64,000 nucleotides of DNA from Pseudomonas beijingensis (GTDB lineage Bacteria; Pseudomonadota; Gammaproteobacteria; Pseudomonadales; Pseudomonadaceae): NCBI RefSeq assembly GCF_030687295.1, contig NZ_CP117425.1, forward strand, positions 3,910,001 through 3,974,000. The letters are read 5' to 3'. The notes under the pieces were generated by a model. That model saw only the letters and a program-made list of their open reading frames with translations, had not been told where the DNA came from and searched no databases. The position numbers were made by a program, and so were the translations under genes. Below are positions 16,105 to 24,725 of the stretch, piece after piece. Position 1 is the first letter of the stretch. Each line of letters opens with the position of its first letter.

Positions 16105-17900
16105 GTTGCGAGGCCTTCGGTGGGTTGGCCCAGGAATTCCGGTTGGAAATGCACCTGGATACGGGTGCCCTGGGGTGTACGGGAGTGAATCTGCAGTTGA
16201 CCGTGCAGGCTGCGGGCCCGCTCGTTCATGATGTTCAGGCCATGGTGTTCGCGCTGGTCGACCTCGCCACTGAAGCCCCGGCCATCGTCTTCGATCGACA
16301 GCCGTACGGTCTCGCCTTCCTGGCGCAGTTCGAGCCAGGCGTTTTGTGCATGGGCGTGGCGCAGGCAGTTGGACAGGGCCTCGCGGGTGATCTGCAGGAT
16401 GTGGATCTGCTCGCTGGCTGACAGCTCGAAGGCCAGGGTGTCGATGAACAGGTGCACCTGGAAATCCCCTCGGTTGGAGAACTCCTCGGCGGTGTCCTTG
16501 AGTTCCTCCACCAGGCCGTCATCGTGGATCTGCAAGCGGAAGGTGGTCAGCAACTCGCGCAACTGGCGATAAGCATTGTTGAGCCCTTCACGCAGTTCAC
16601 CGGTGACGGTCTCCAGGGTCTGCACCGGCTCGCCCCGACGCATCAGGGTCTGCATGCGGCTGACTTGCAGCTTCATGTACGACAAGGCCTGGGCCAGGGA
16701 GTCGTGCAGCTCGCGGGCAATGATCGTGCGTTCATCGAGCAGCAGCAGGCGATGGTCCTGTTCGCGTTGGCGCTTGAGGGACAGCGACGTGCCGATCAGG
16801 TTGGCCAGGGCTTGGATCAACGCGGTTTCCCAGGGTTGCGCCGCGTGGCCATCGACGAAATGTGCCTTGAGCTCACCCAGTTCGGTGCCCTGGTTGCTGA
16901 TGCTGAAGGCCTGCGGGCGGGCGGCGTTCTGCCGGTGGCAACTGGCGCAATCGCTGCTGGCGCAGACCTGGCGGCTGGCGGCGCCATGCAGGGCCAGCAG
17001 GTGCCTGGCCGGGGCCTGCAATTGCCCTTGCAGGCACAGCGTCAGGCGCAACCCCGGCAAGCGCTGCTGGAAGCGCCGGATCAGCTCATCCAGGCCTTCG
17101 GCATTGGCTTGGCGTGTCGCCAGGCTGCGACTGCTCTGGTACAGCAGTTCGAGGGCGGCGTTGGCCTGTTGCAGGTTCAGGGTCTTTTGCTGGACCTGGT
17201 TTTCCAAGGTGCGGTGGGATTGCTCGATGGTCTCGGCCATGGTGTTGAAACTGGTCGCCAACTGGCCCAGCTCATCCTCGGACTGATGGTTGACCCGCAC
17301 CTGGAATTCGCCACGACGAAAGCGCTGGGTGGCGTCCACCAGTTCCTGCAAGGGCGTGACCACGCCGTACTGCAGTTCATACAGGCCGATCAGCAGGATG
17401 ATCATGGTGCTGAACAGCGCCATGCCCTGGATCGTCTGTTGCCAGCCTTGTTTGTGTTCGCTCTGGCGTTGCAGCAGGGTGACGAACTGGTCCAGTTGCT
17501 CAACGAAAGAAGGGGCGCTGCTTTGGAAAAACGTCGAATCGCCGCGCTCGATGGCCGGACGCAAGGTCTGGTTCCAGCGCTGCATGAGGTCGCGATAGCT
17601 CTTGTGCAGGGAGGTTTCCGGCCCGTCTTCCAGCACGGCGCGCAGGGCGGGGCTGTCGAGGCGTTGTTGCAGGCTGTCGATGATCGCCGGGAGGTCGTCG
17701 TTGGCTCCCGCCGCCAGTTTCCAGCTCAGGTGGTAGGTCTCCATGCGCACGGAGCCGGCGGTGTTGATGGCGGCGGCGTCGCCCTGGCTGAACCAGGCGA
17801 TCAAACCGGCGCTCAAGGAACTGGCCAGGGCCAGGATGGCGATCAGGATCACCGCCAGCCCGGCGCGAGCGGGTAGGGAGCTGCGCAGCCAACCCATCAT
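16101..17900 (-). CDS. narX: NarX, nitrate/nitrite sensor histidine kinase
   Basis: About 599 residues from ATG 17900; a TTG 21 bp upstream and a second ATG at 17897 are alternatives, none with a strong ribosome site. It has an N-terminal helix, a periplasmic four-helix sensor with the nitrate P-box segment INTAGSVRMETYHLSWKL, and a second helix near 17410. HAMP and central modules follow, then a HisKA_3 domain (ARELHDSLAQALSYMKLQ) and HATPase motifs (DDGRGF). The central module carries CASSDCASCH. It senses nitrate and phosphorylates NarL. Confidence 0.94.
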   Translation of the reverse strand: MMGWLRSSLPARAGLAVILIAILALASSLSAGLIAWFSQGDAAAINTAGSVRMETYHLSWKLAAGANDDLPAIIDSLQQRLDSPALRAVLEDGPETSLHKSYRDLMQRWNQTLRPAIERGDSTFFQSSAPSFVEQLDQFVTLLQRQSEHKQGWQQTIQGMALFSTMIILLIGLYELQYGVVTPLQELVDATQRFRRGEFQVRVNHQSEDELGQLATSFNTMAETIEQSHRTLENQVQQKTLNLQQANAALELLYQSSRSLATRQANAEGLDELIRRFQQRLPGLRLTLCLQGQLQAPARHLLALHGAASRQVCASSDCASCHRQNAARPQAFSISNQGTELGELKAHFVDGHAAQPWETALIQALANLIGTSLSLKRQREQDHRLLLLDERTIIARELHDSLAQALSYMKLQVSRMQTLMRRGEPVQTLETVTGELREGLNNAYRQLRELLTTFRLQIHDDGLVEELKDTAEEFSNRGDFQVHLFIDTLAFELSASEQIHILQITREALSNCLRHAHAQNAWLELRQEGETVRLSIEDDGRGFSGEVDQREHHGLNIMNERARSLHGQLQIHSRTPQGTRIQVHFQPEFLGQPTEGLAT

Positions 17901-17985
17901 CGCCGGGGGCCTGGGAGGCAAAACGGTGAACCGAGCATAGGGGGCGCCCTGGACCTGAGGGTGTAGGAGCCGATCCTGGGCGCAC

Positions 17986-18098
17986 TACCTCTAAAGAGTT
18001 GCTGACCGTTCCGTTTCCATAAAAGCCTCGGTCAACTTGATCAAGATATTGAAAAACAAAGGGTTTCATCGATATCCAGGCCTACCTCCTTAGAGGTA
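17986..18098. promoter_or_regulatory. NarL sites in the narX-narK1 intergenic region
   Basis: Two 7-2-7 arrangements are seen. TACCTCC-TT-AGAGGTA at 18083-18098 fits NarL consensus at all but one position. TACCTCT-AA-AGAGTTG at 17986-18001 has a perfect left heptamer and a weaker right one. A half FNR-type site (TTGAT-CAAG-ATATT, 18037-18050) lies between them. This is the shared control region of narXL (leftward) and the narK1-moaA run (rightward). Confidence 0.7.
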
Positions 18099-18136
18099 GA
18101 CGGGCCAAGCATAGGCCTGTACCGCCCCGGCGCACG

Positions 18137-18150
18137 TTGACCCAGGTCAA
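18137..18150 (+). promoter_or_regulatory. ANR/Dnr box of the narK1 promoter
   Basis: TTGAC-CCAG-GTCAA is a perfectly symmetric FNR-family site centred 65 bp before the narK1 ATG. A -10-like TATCAC at 18168-18173 gives the spacing of a class II FNR promoter, with transcription starting near 18180. Confidence 0.75.
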
Positions 18151-18208
18151 GTTTTCGCAGGGTTCGTATCACTAGGCTGCGCTCATCGAACTGACGGAGT
18201 GCCTCGTG

Positions 18209-19510
18209 ATGCGAGCACAAGTGCAACAAGGGCTGGTACTCGGGATGAGTACCCTGGCCTTCACCGTGTGCTTCATGGTCTGGATGATGTTTGCCGTGCT
18301 GGGCGTTCCGATCAAGGAACTGCTGGCCCTCAACGAAACCCAGTTCGGCCTGCTGGCCGCCACGCCGGTATTGACCGGCTCGCTGGTGCGTCTGCCCCTG
18401 GGCCTTCTGACCGACCGCTTTGGCGGACGGATCGTGTTCTTCCTGCTGATGCTCGCCTGCGTATTGCCGCTGTACCTGATCACCCTCGCCACGGCCTTCT
18501 GGCAATTCCTGGTGCTGGGGCTGTTCGTCGGCCTGGCCGGTGGTTCGTTCTCGGTGGGCATTGCCTACGTCGCCAAATGGTTCGATAAGCAGAACCAGGG
18601 TTTTGCCATGGGCGTCTTCGGCGCTGGCAACGCGGGGGCGGCGGTGACCAAGTTCCTCGCTCCGGCCCTGATCGCATTCGGCTCCTGGCACCTGGTGCCG
18701 AAGGTGTTCAGCGCCATCCTGTTCATCACCGCGCTGCTGTTCTGGTTTCTCACCAGCGAGAAAAAGGAACACAGCGGCACCGGCGGTGCCACGTTGCGCG
18801 AGCAATTGAAAACCCTGAAAGAGCCGGCCGTGTGGCGTTACTGCCAGTACTACTCGATCGTGTTCGGCGGCTACGTGGCCCTGGCCTTGTGGATGACCAA
18901 GTACTACGTGCAGGAATACGGCTTCAGCCTGCAAAGCGCGGCGCTGCTGGCGGCGTGTTTCTCCTTGCCCGGTGGCGTGCTGCGGGCCGTCGGTGGCTGG
19001 ATGTCCGACCGTTGGGGCGCCCAGAGCGTGACCTGGTGGGTGTTGTGGGTCAGCTGGATCTGCCTGTTCCTGCTGTCCTATCCCCAGACCCAGCTGCAAG
19101 TGCAGACCGTCAACGGCATCGTCGATTTCCACATCGGCCTCAACGCCACGCTGTTCACCGTGCTGCTGTTCGTGATGGGTATCGCCTTCGCGTTCGGCAA
19201 GGCCTCGGTTTTCAAGTACATCGCCAACGACTACCCGAAAAACATGGGCGCGGTGTCCGGCATCGTCGGTCTGGCCGGCGGCCTGGGCGGGTTCGTGCTG
19301 CCCATCATGTTCGGCGCCCTGGTGGACCTCACCGGTGTGCGCTCGTCCTGCTTCATGTTGATGTACGGCGTGGTCTGGGTCTCCCTGACCTGGATGTACT
19401 TCAGCGAAATGCGCAAGCGCCCGCTGCTGGGTAAACAGCCGCCGGCCAGCCAATCCCCGTTTTCCAGCATTGCCCAAGGAGAAGAACATGTCCGTTCTGC
19501 AAACGCCTGA
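18209..19510 (+). CDS. narK1: NarK1, nitrate/nitrite transporter (MFS)
   Basis: A 433-residue major facilitator protein with twelve predicted helices. ATG 18209 is preceded by GTG 18206; either could start, with GGAG upstream. The nitrate signature GNAGAAVTKFLAP in helix 5 and the second GIVGLAGGLGGF in helix 11 mark it as an NNP-family carrier. In Pseudomonas, NarK1 is thought to act mainly as a proton-nitrate symporter for uptake. Its last 23 bp overlap the narK2 start, so the two are translated together. Confidence 0.93.
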   Translation: MRAQVQQGLVLGMSTLAFTVCFMVWMMFAVLGVPIKELLALNETQFGLLAATPVLTGSLVRLPLGLLTDRFGGRIVFFLLMLACVLPLYLITLATAFWQFLVLGLFVGLAGGSFSVGIAYVAKWFDKQNQGFAMGVFGAGNAGAAVTKFLAPALIAFGSWHLVPKVFSAILFITALLFWFLTSEKKEHSGTGGATLREQLKTLKEPAVWRYCQYYSIVFGGYVALALWMTKYYVQEYGFSLQSAALLAACFSLPGGVLRAVGGWMSDRWGAQSVTWWVLWVSWICLFLLSYPQTQLQVQTVNGIVDFHIGLNATLFTVLLFVMGIAFAFGKASVFKYIANDYPKNMGAVSGIVGLAGGLGGFVLPIMFGALVDLTGVRSSCFMLMYGVVWVSLTWMYFSEMRKRPLLGKQPPASQSPFSSIAQGEEHVRSANA

Positions 19511-20885
19511 AAAGGGCCCGGTCATTCATGACTGGCGCCCGGAAGACCCCGCGTTCTGGGGCAAGAGCGGCAAACTGACCGCCCGACGCAACCTGTGGAT
19601 CTCGATCCCGGCGCTGCTCTTGGCCTTCGCGGTGTGGATGGTCTGGAGCACGGTGATCGTGCGCCTGAACGCCATCGGCTTCAGTTTCACCACTGACCAA
19701 CTGTTCTGGCTGGCGGCGTTGCCGGGGTTGTCCGGCGCGACCTTGCGCATCTTCTATTCGTTCATGGTGCCGATCTTCGGTGGCCGCCGTTGGACCGCCC
19801 TGAGCACCGCGTCATTGCTGGCGCCAGCGCTGTGGATGGGCTTCGCGGTGCAGGATCCAAGCACGCCCTACAGCGTGTTCGTGCTGATCGCGCTGCTCTG
19901 CGGCTTTGGTGGTGGCAACTTCGCCTCGAGCATGTCCAACATCAGCTTCTTCTACCCCAAATCCCAGCAGGGCACTGCCCTGGGCCTGAACGCCGGCTTG
20001 GGCAACCTGGGCGTGTCGGTGATGCAGTTCAGCGTGCCTTTGGTGATTTCCTTCGGTGTGTTCGGTTTCATGGGCGGCCAACCCCAAGTGCTGGCCGATG
20101 GCAGCTCGCTGTGGTTGCAGAACGCCGGGTTCATCTGGGTGCCGTTCATCCTCGCCGTGACCCTGATTGCCTGGTTCGGCATGAACGACCTGTCCAGTGC
20201 CCGGGCGTCGTTCAGCGAACAGGCGGTGATCTTCAAGCGCAAGCACAACTGGCTGATGTGCTGGCTGTACCTGGCGACCTTCGGCTCGTTCATCGGTTTC
20301 TCCGCCGCGTTCCCGCTGCTGATCAAAACCTCGTTCCCAGAAGTCATCGCCCTGAAATTCGCTTTCCTCGGCCCGCTGGTGGGCGCGCTGGTACGGCCGC
20401 TGGGCGGCTGGCTGGCGGACAAGCTCGGCGGCGCGAAAGTCACCTTGTGGAACTTCGTGCTGATGATCGTGATGGTGTTCGGTGTCCTGCACTTTCTGCC
20501 TAAGGGCGGCGAGGGCGGCAGCTTCTACGGTTTCCTGGGCATGTTCATGTTGCTGTTCATCACCACTGGCGTGGGCAACGGTTCGACCTTCCGCATGATC
20601 CCGGTGATCTTCCGCACCCTGCATGAAAAAGCCGCCCTGGGCAAAAAGCCCGAGGTGCGCGAGCAAGCGCTCAAGAACGCCGGCAAGGAATCGGCCGCGG
20701 TGCTGGGTTTCAGCTCGGCCATGGGCGCCTTCGGGGCGTTCTTCATTCCCAAATCATTTGGCACTTCGATGGCCCTGACCGGCGGCCCGGAGATGGCCTT
20801 CTACATGTTCGTCGGCTTCTACCTGAGCTGCATCGTGGTGACCTGGTGGTGGTACGCCCGCAAAGGCGCGGCGACACCCTGCTAA
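19488..20885 (+). CDS. narK2: NarK2, nitrate/nitrite antiporter (MFS)
   Basis: A 465-residue protein starting at ATG 19488 with an AAGGAGA ribosome site. A hydrophilic N-terminal extension (PEDPAFWGKSGKLTARRNLW) is followed by twelve helices. NNP signatures are AGLGNLGVSVMQFSVPL and the later NAGKESAAVLGFSSAMGAFG. NarK2-type carriers are thought to exchange nitrate for nitrite, preventing toxic nitrite build-up during respiration. It precedes narG by 65 bp. Confidence 0.93.
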   Translation: MSVLQTPEKGPVIHDWRPEDPAFWGKSGKLTARRNLWISIPALLLAFAVWMVWSTVIVRLNAIGFSFTTDQLFWLAALPGLSGATLRIFYSFMVPIFGGRRWTALSTASLLAPALWMGFAVQDPSTPYSVFVLIALLCGFGGGNFASSMSNISFFYPKSQQGTALGLNAGLGNLGVSVMQFSVPLVISFGVFGFMGGQPQVLADGSSLWLQNAGFIWVPFILAVTLIAWFGMNDLSSARASFSEQAVIFKRKHNWLMCWLYLATFGSFIGFSAAFPLLIKTSFPEVIALKFAFLGPLVGALVRPLGGWLADKLGGAKVTLWNFVLMIVMVFGVLHFLPKGGEGGSFYGFLGMFMLLFITTGVGNGSTFRMIPVIFRTLHEKAALGKKPEVREQALKNAGKESAAVLGFSSAMGAFGAFFIPKSFGTSMALTGGPEMAFYMFVGFYLSCIVVTWWWYARKGAATPC

Positions 20886-20950
20886 GACGAATTCAACTAT
20901 TGCGTGGGCGGGGCGAAGACCCCGCGGAGCAAGCCTGAGAGGAAGACACT

Positions 20951-23900
20951 GTGAGTCATTTATTGGATCAACTGCGGTTCTTCAACCGCAAGCAAGGCGA
21001 GTTTTCAGACGGCCACGGCGAGACCCGCAAGGAGTCCCGCGACTGGGAGAACGTCTACCGTTCGCGCTGGCAGTACGACAAGATCGTGCGCTCCACCCAT
21101 GGGGTGAACTGCACCGGTTCGTGCTCGTGGAAAATCTACGTCAAGAACGGCCTGATCACTTGGGAAACCCAGCAGACCGACTATCCGCGCACCCGCAACG
21201 ATCTGCCGAACCACGAGCCCCGCGGCTGCCCCCGCGGTGCGAGCTACAGCTGGTACATCTACAGCGCCAACCGGCTCAAGTACCCGAAGATCCGCAAGCC
21301 CTTGCTCAAACTGTGGCGCGAAGCCCGGCAGACCCTGCCGCCTGTTGAGGCCTGGGCCAGCATCGTCGAGAACAAGGCCAAGGCTGACTCGTACAAGAGC
21401 AAGCGCGGCATGGGTGGTTTCATCCGTTCCAACTGGGAAGAAGTCAACGAGATCATCGCCGCCGCCAACGTCTACACCGTCAAGGAACACGGCCCGGACC
21501 GGGTGGTCGGCTTCTCGCCGATCCCGGCCATGTCGATGGTCAGCTATGCCGCCGGCTCGCGTTACCTGTCACTGATTGGTGGCGTGTGCCTGAGCTTCTA
21601 CGACTGGTATTGCGACTTGCCGCCCGCTTCGCCGATGGTCTGGGGCGAGCAGACCGACGTGCCGGAATCGGCCGACTGGTACAACTCCAACTACATCATT
21701 GCCTGGGGCTCCAACGTCCCGCAGACCCGTACCCCTGACGCCCACTTCTTCACGGAGGTGCGCTACAAGGGCACCAAGACCGTGGCGATCACCCCGGACT
21801 ATTCGGAAGTCGCCAAGCTCACCGACCTGTGGCTCAACCCCAAGCAGGGCACTGACGCCGCGCTGGCCCAGGCCTTCAACCATGTGATCTTCAAAGAATT
21901 CCACCTGGACAAGCCCAGCGCCTATTTCACCGAATACGCCAAGCGCTACACCGACTTGCCAGTGCTGGTGATGCTCAAGCCGATGCTCGGCGCGGCGCCG
22001 GGCGCGGGTTTCCAGCCGGACCGTTTCCTGCGGGCCAGCGACCTGACCGACAACCTCGGCCAGGAAAACAACCCGGAGTGGAAAACCATTGCCCTGGATG
22101 CCAGCGGTGAATTGGTTTCACCCCAAGGCTCCATCGGCTATCGCTGGGGCGAGAAGGGCAAGTGGAACATTCTGCCCCGTGAAGGCGGTGAGGGGCGTGA
22201 GATCGACCTCAAACTGAGCCTCATCGGCGGCGACGTCGCCGAGGTGGCGTTCCCGTACTTCGCTGGCGAAGCCCAGGAGTACTTCCAGCACGTGGCCGGT
22301 GATGCGGTACAGTTCCGCCGGGTGCCGGTGCACAGCGTGGTGCTGGCCGATGGCAGCGTGGCGAAAGTCGCCACCGTGTTTGACCTGTCGGCGGCCAACC
22401 TGGCCATTGACCGTGGCCTGGGCGGCGCCAACGTTGCCAAGGACTATGACGACGCCTCGGTGCCCGGTACCCCGGCCTGGCAGGAGCAGATCACTGGCGT
22501 GAGCCGCGAGAAGGCGATCCAGATCGCCCGCGAGTTTGCCGACAACGCCGACAAGACCCGTGGACGCTCGATGATCATCGTCGGTGCGGCAATGAACCAC
22601 TGGTACCACATGGACATGAACTACCGCGGGCTGATCAACATGCTCATGCTCTGCGGTTGCGTCGGCCAGACCGGTGGCGGCTGGGCCCACTATGTCGGCC
22701 AGGAAAAACTCCGTCCGCAATGCGGCTGGCTACCCCTGGCCTTCGGTCTGGACTGGAACCGTCCGCCACGGCAGATGAACGGTACGAGCTTCTTCTACGG
22801 CCACAGTTCGCAATGGCGCCACGAAAAGATGAGCATGCACGATGTGCTCTCGCCCCTGGCCGACAAGTCGCAGTTCCCCGAGCACGCCCTGGACTACAAC
22901 ATCCGCGCCGAACGGGCCGGCTGGTTGCCCAGCGCGCCGCAGCTCAACACCAACCCGCTGCACATCTGTCGCGATGCCGCCGCCGCGGGCCTGGACCCCA
23001 AGGACTATGTGGTCAAGTCGCTGCAGGACGGTTCCCTGCGCTTTGCCTGCGAGCAACCGGACAGCCCGGTGAACTTTCCGCGCAACATGTTCATCTGGCG
23101 TTCCAACCTGCTGGGTTCCTCGGGCAAGGGCCACGAGTACATGCTCAAGTACCTGTTGGGCACCAAGAACGGCGTGATGAACGAAGACATCGGCCATAGC
23201 AGCGAGTGCAAGCCCACCGAAGCCGAATGGGTCGACGAGGGCGCCATTGGCAAGCTCGACCTGGTGACCACCCTGGACTTCCGCATGTCCTCGACCTGCG
23301 TGTATTCCGACATCGTCTTGCCGACCGCTACCTGGTACGAAAAAGACGACATGAACACCTCGGACATGCACCCGTTCATTCACCCACTGTCGGCCGCTAT
23401 CGATCCGGCCTGGGAATCGCGTTCGGACTGGGAAATCTACAAGGGCATCGCCAAGGCGTTTTCCGCCATGTCGGTCGGCCACCTGGGGGTAGAGAAAGAC
23501 CTGGTCACCGTACCGTTGATGCACGACAGCGTTGGCGAACTGGCCCAACCCTTTGGCGGCACCGATTGGAAAAGCGCCGGCGTGGCGCCGGTACCGGGCA
23601 AGAACGCGCCGAACCTGCAGGTGGTGGAGCGTGACTACCCGAACATCTACAAGCAGTTCACCTCCCTGGGCCCGATGCTGGAAAAACTCGGCAATGGCGG
23701 CAAGGGCATCAACTGGAACACCGACACCGAAGTGAAATTCCTCGGTGAGCTGAACCACAAGGAAGTCGAAGCGGGCATCAGCCAAGGACGACCAAAAATC
23801 GACAGCGCCATCGACGCTGCCGAAGTGATCCTGTCCCTGGCCCCGGAAACCAACGGCCATGTCGCGGTGAAAGCCTGGGCGGCGCTGTCGGAATTCACCG

Positions 23901-24724
23901 GTATCGACCACAGCCACCTGGCCGTCTCGAAGGAGCACGAGGCGATTCGCTTCCGTGACATCCAGGCCCAGCCGCGCAAGATCATTTCCAGCCCGACCTG
24001 GTCTGGCTTGGAAGACGATCACGTGAGCTACAACGCCGGCTACACCAACGTCCATGAGTCGATCCCATGGCGCACCATCACCGGTCGCCAGCAGTTCTAC
24101 CAGGATCACCCATGGATGCAGGCGTTCGGCGAGCAGTTGATGAGCTACCGGCCACCGGTCAACACCCGCACCATCGCCGGCGTGAAAGGTAAGCGCAGCA
24201 ACGGCGAGACCGAGATCGTCCTGAACTGGATCACTCCGCACCAGAAGTGGGGCATCCACAGCACCTACAGCGACAACCTGCTGATGCTGACCTTGAGCCG
24301 TGGCGGACCGATTGTCTGGCTCTCGGAAATCGACGCCAAGCGCGCCGGTATCGAGGACAACGACTGGATCGAGTGCTTCAACGTCAACGGCGCATTGACC
24401 GCCCGGGCGGTGGTCAGCCAGCGGGTCAAGGAAGGCATGGTGATGATGTACCACGCCCAGGAACGCATCGTGAACGTGCCCGGTTCGGAAACCACCAAGA
24501 CCCGAGGCGGCCACCACAACTCGGTGACCCGCGTGGTGCTCAAGCCCACCCACATGATCGGTGGCTACGCCCAACAGGCCTATGGCTTCAACTATTACGG
24601 CACGGTCGGTTGCAACCGCGACGAGTTTGTCGTGGTGCGCAAGATGTCCAAAGTCGATTGGCTCGATGGTTCCAGTGGCGATGATCTGCCGCGTCCACTG
24701 CCGACTGATATCGAGGAGAACTGA
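20951..24724 (+). CDS. narG: Respiratory nitrate reductase alpha subunit NarG
   Basis: A 1257-residue catalytic subunit starting at GTG 20951 behind GAGAGGAAG. The N-terminus has the FS0 4Fe-4S ligands as HGVNCTGSCSWK and a later cysteine in EPRGCPRGA. The SADWYNSNY segment supplies the molybdenum-ligating Asp. It binds Mo-bisMGD and reduces nitrate to nitrite on the cytoplasmic face, taking electrons from NarH. Length and motifs match E. coli NarG. No truncation is seen. Confidence 0.98.
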   Translation: MSHLLDQLRFFNRKQGEFSDGHGETRKESRDWENVYRSRWQYDKIVRSTHGVNCTGSCSWKIYVKNGLITWETQQTDYPRTRNDLPNHEPRGCPRGASYSWYIYSANRLKYPKIRKPLLKLWREARQTLPPVEAWASIVENKAKADSYKSKRGMGGFIRSNWEEVNEIIAAANVYTVKEHGPDRVVGFSPIPAMSMVSYAAGSRYLSLIGGVCLSFYDWYCDLPPASPMVWGEQTDVPESADWYNSNYIIAWGSNVPQTRTPDAHFFTEVRYKGTKTVAITPDYSEVAKLTDLWLNPKQGTDAALAQAFNHVIFKEFHLDKPSAYFTEYAKRYTDLPVLVMLKPMLGAAPGAGFQPDRFLRASDLTDNLGQENNPEWKTIALDASGELVSPQGSIGYRWGEKGKWNILPREGGEGREIDLKLSLIGGDVAEVAFPYFAGEAQEYFQHVAGDAVQFRRVPVHSVVLADGSVAKVATVFDLSAANLAIDRGLGGANVAKDYDDASVPGTPAWQEQITGVSREKAIQIAREFADNADKTRGRSMIIVGAAMNHWYHMDMNYRGLINMLMLCGCVGQTGGGWAHYVGQEKLRPQCGWLPLAFGLDWNRPPRQMNGTSFFYGHSSQWRHEKMSMHDVLSPLADKSQFPEHALDYNIRAERAGWLPSAPQLNTNPLHICRDAAAAGLDPKDYVVKSLQDGSLRFACEQPDSPVNFPRNMFIWRSNLLGSSGKGHEYMLKYLLGTKNGVMNEDIGHSSECKPTEAEWVDEGAIGKLDLVTTLDFRMSSTCVYSDIVLPTATWYEKDDMNTSDMHPFIHPLSAAIDPAWESRSDWEIYKGIAKAFSAMSVGHLGVEKDLVTVPLMHDSVGELAQPFGGTDWKSAGVAPVPGKNAPNLQVVERDYPNIYKQFTSLGPMLEKLGNGGKGINWNTDTEVKFLGELNHKEVEAGISQGRPKIDSAIDAAEVILSLAPETNGHVAVKAWAALSEFTGIDHSHLAVSKEHEAIRFRDIQAQPRKIISSPTWSGLEDDHVSYNAGYTNVHESIPWRTITGRQQFYQDHPWMQAFGEQLMSYRPPVNTRTIAGVKGKRSNGETEIVLNWITPHQKWGIHSTYSDNLLMLTLSRGGPIVWLSEIDAKRAGIEDNDWIECFNVNGALTARAVVSQRVKEGMVMMYHAQERIVNVPGSETTKTRGGHHNSVTRVVLKPTHMIGGYAQQAYGFNYYGTVGCNRDEFVVVRKMSKVDWLDGSSGDDLPRPLPTDIEEN

Positions 24725-24725
24725 G

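Noticed and set aside
16933..16955. Haem c binding at CASCH in NarX
   Set aside because: The site lies in the cytoplasmic central module, where cytochrome c maturation does not occur; kept only as a cysteine-cluster observation.
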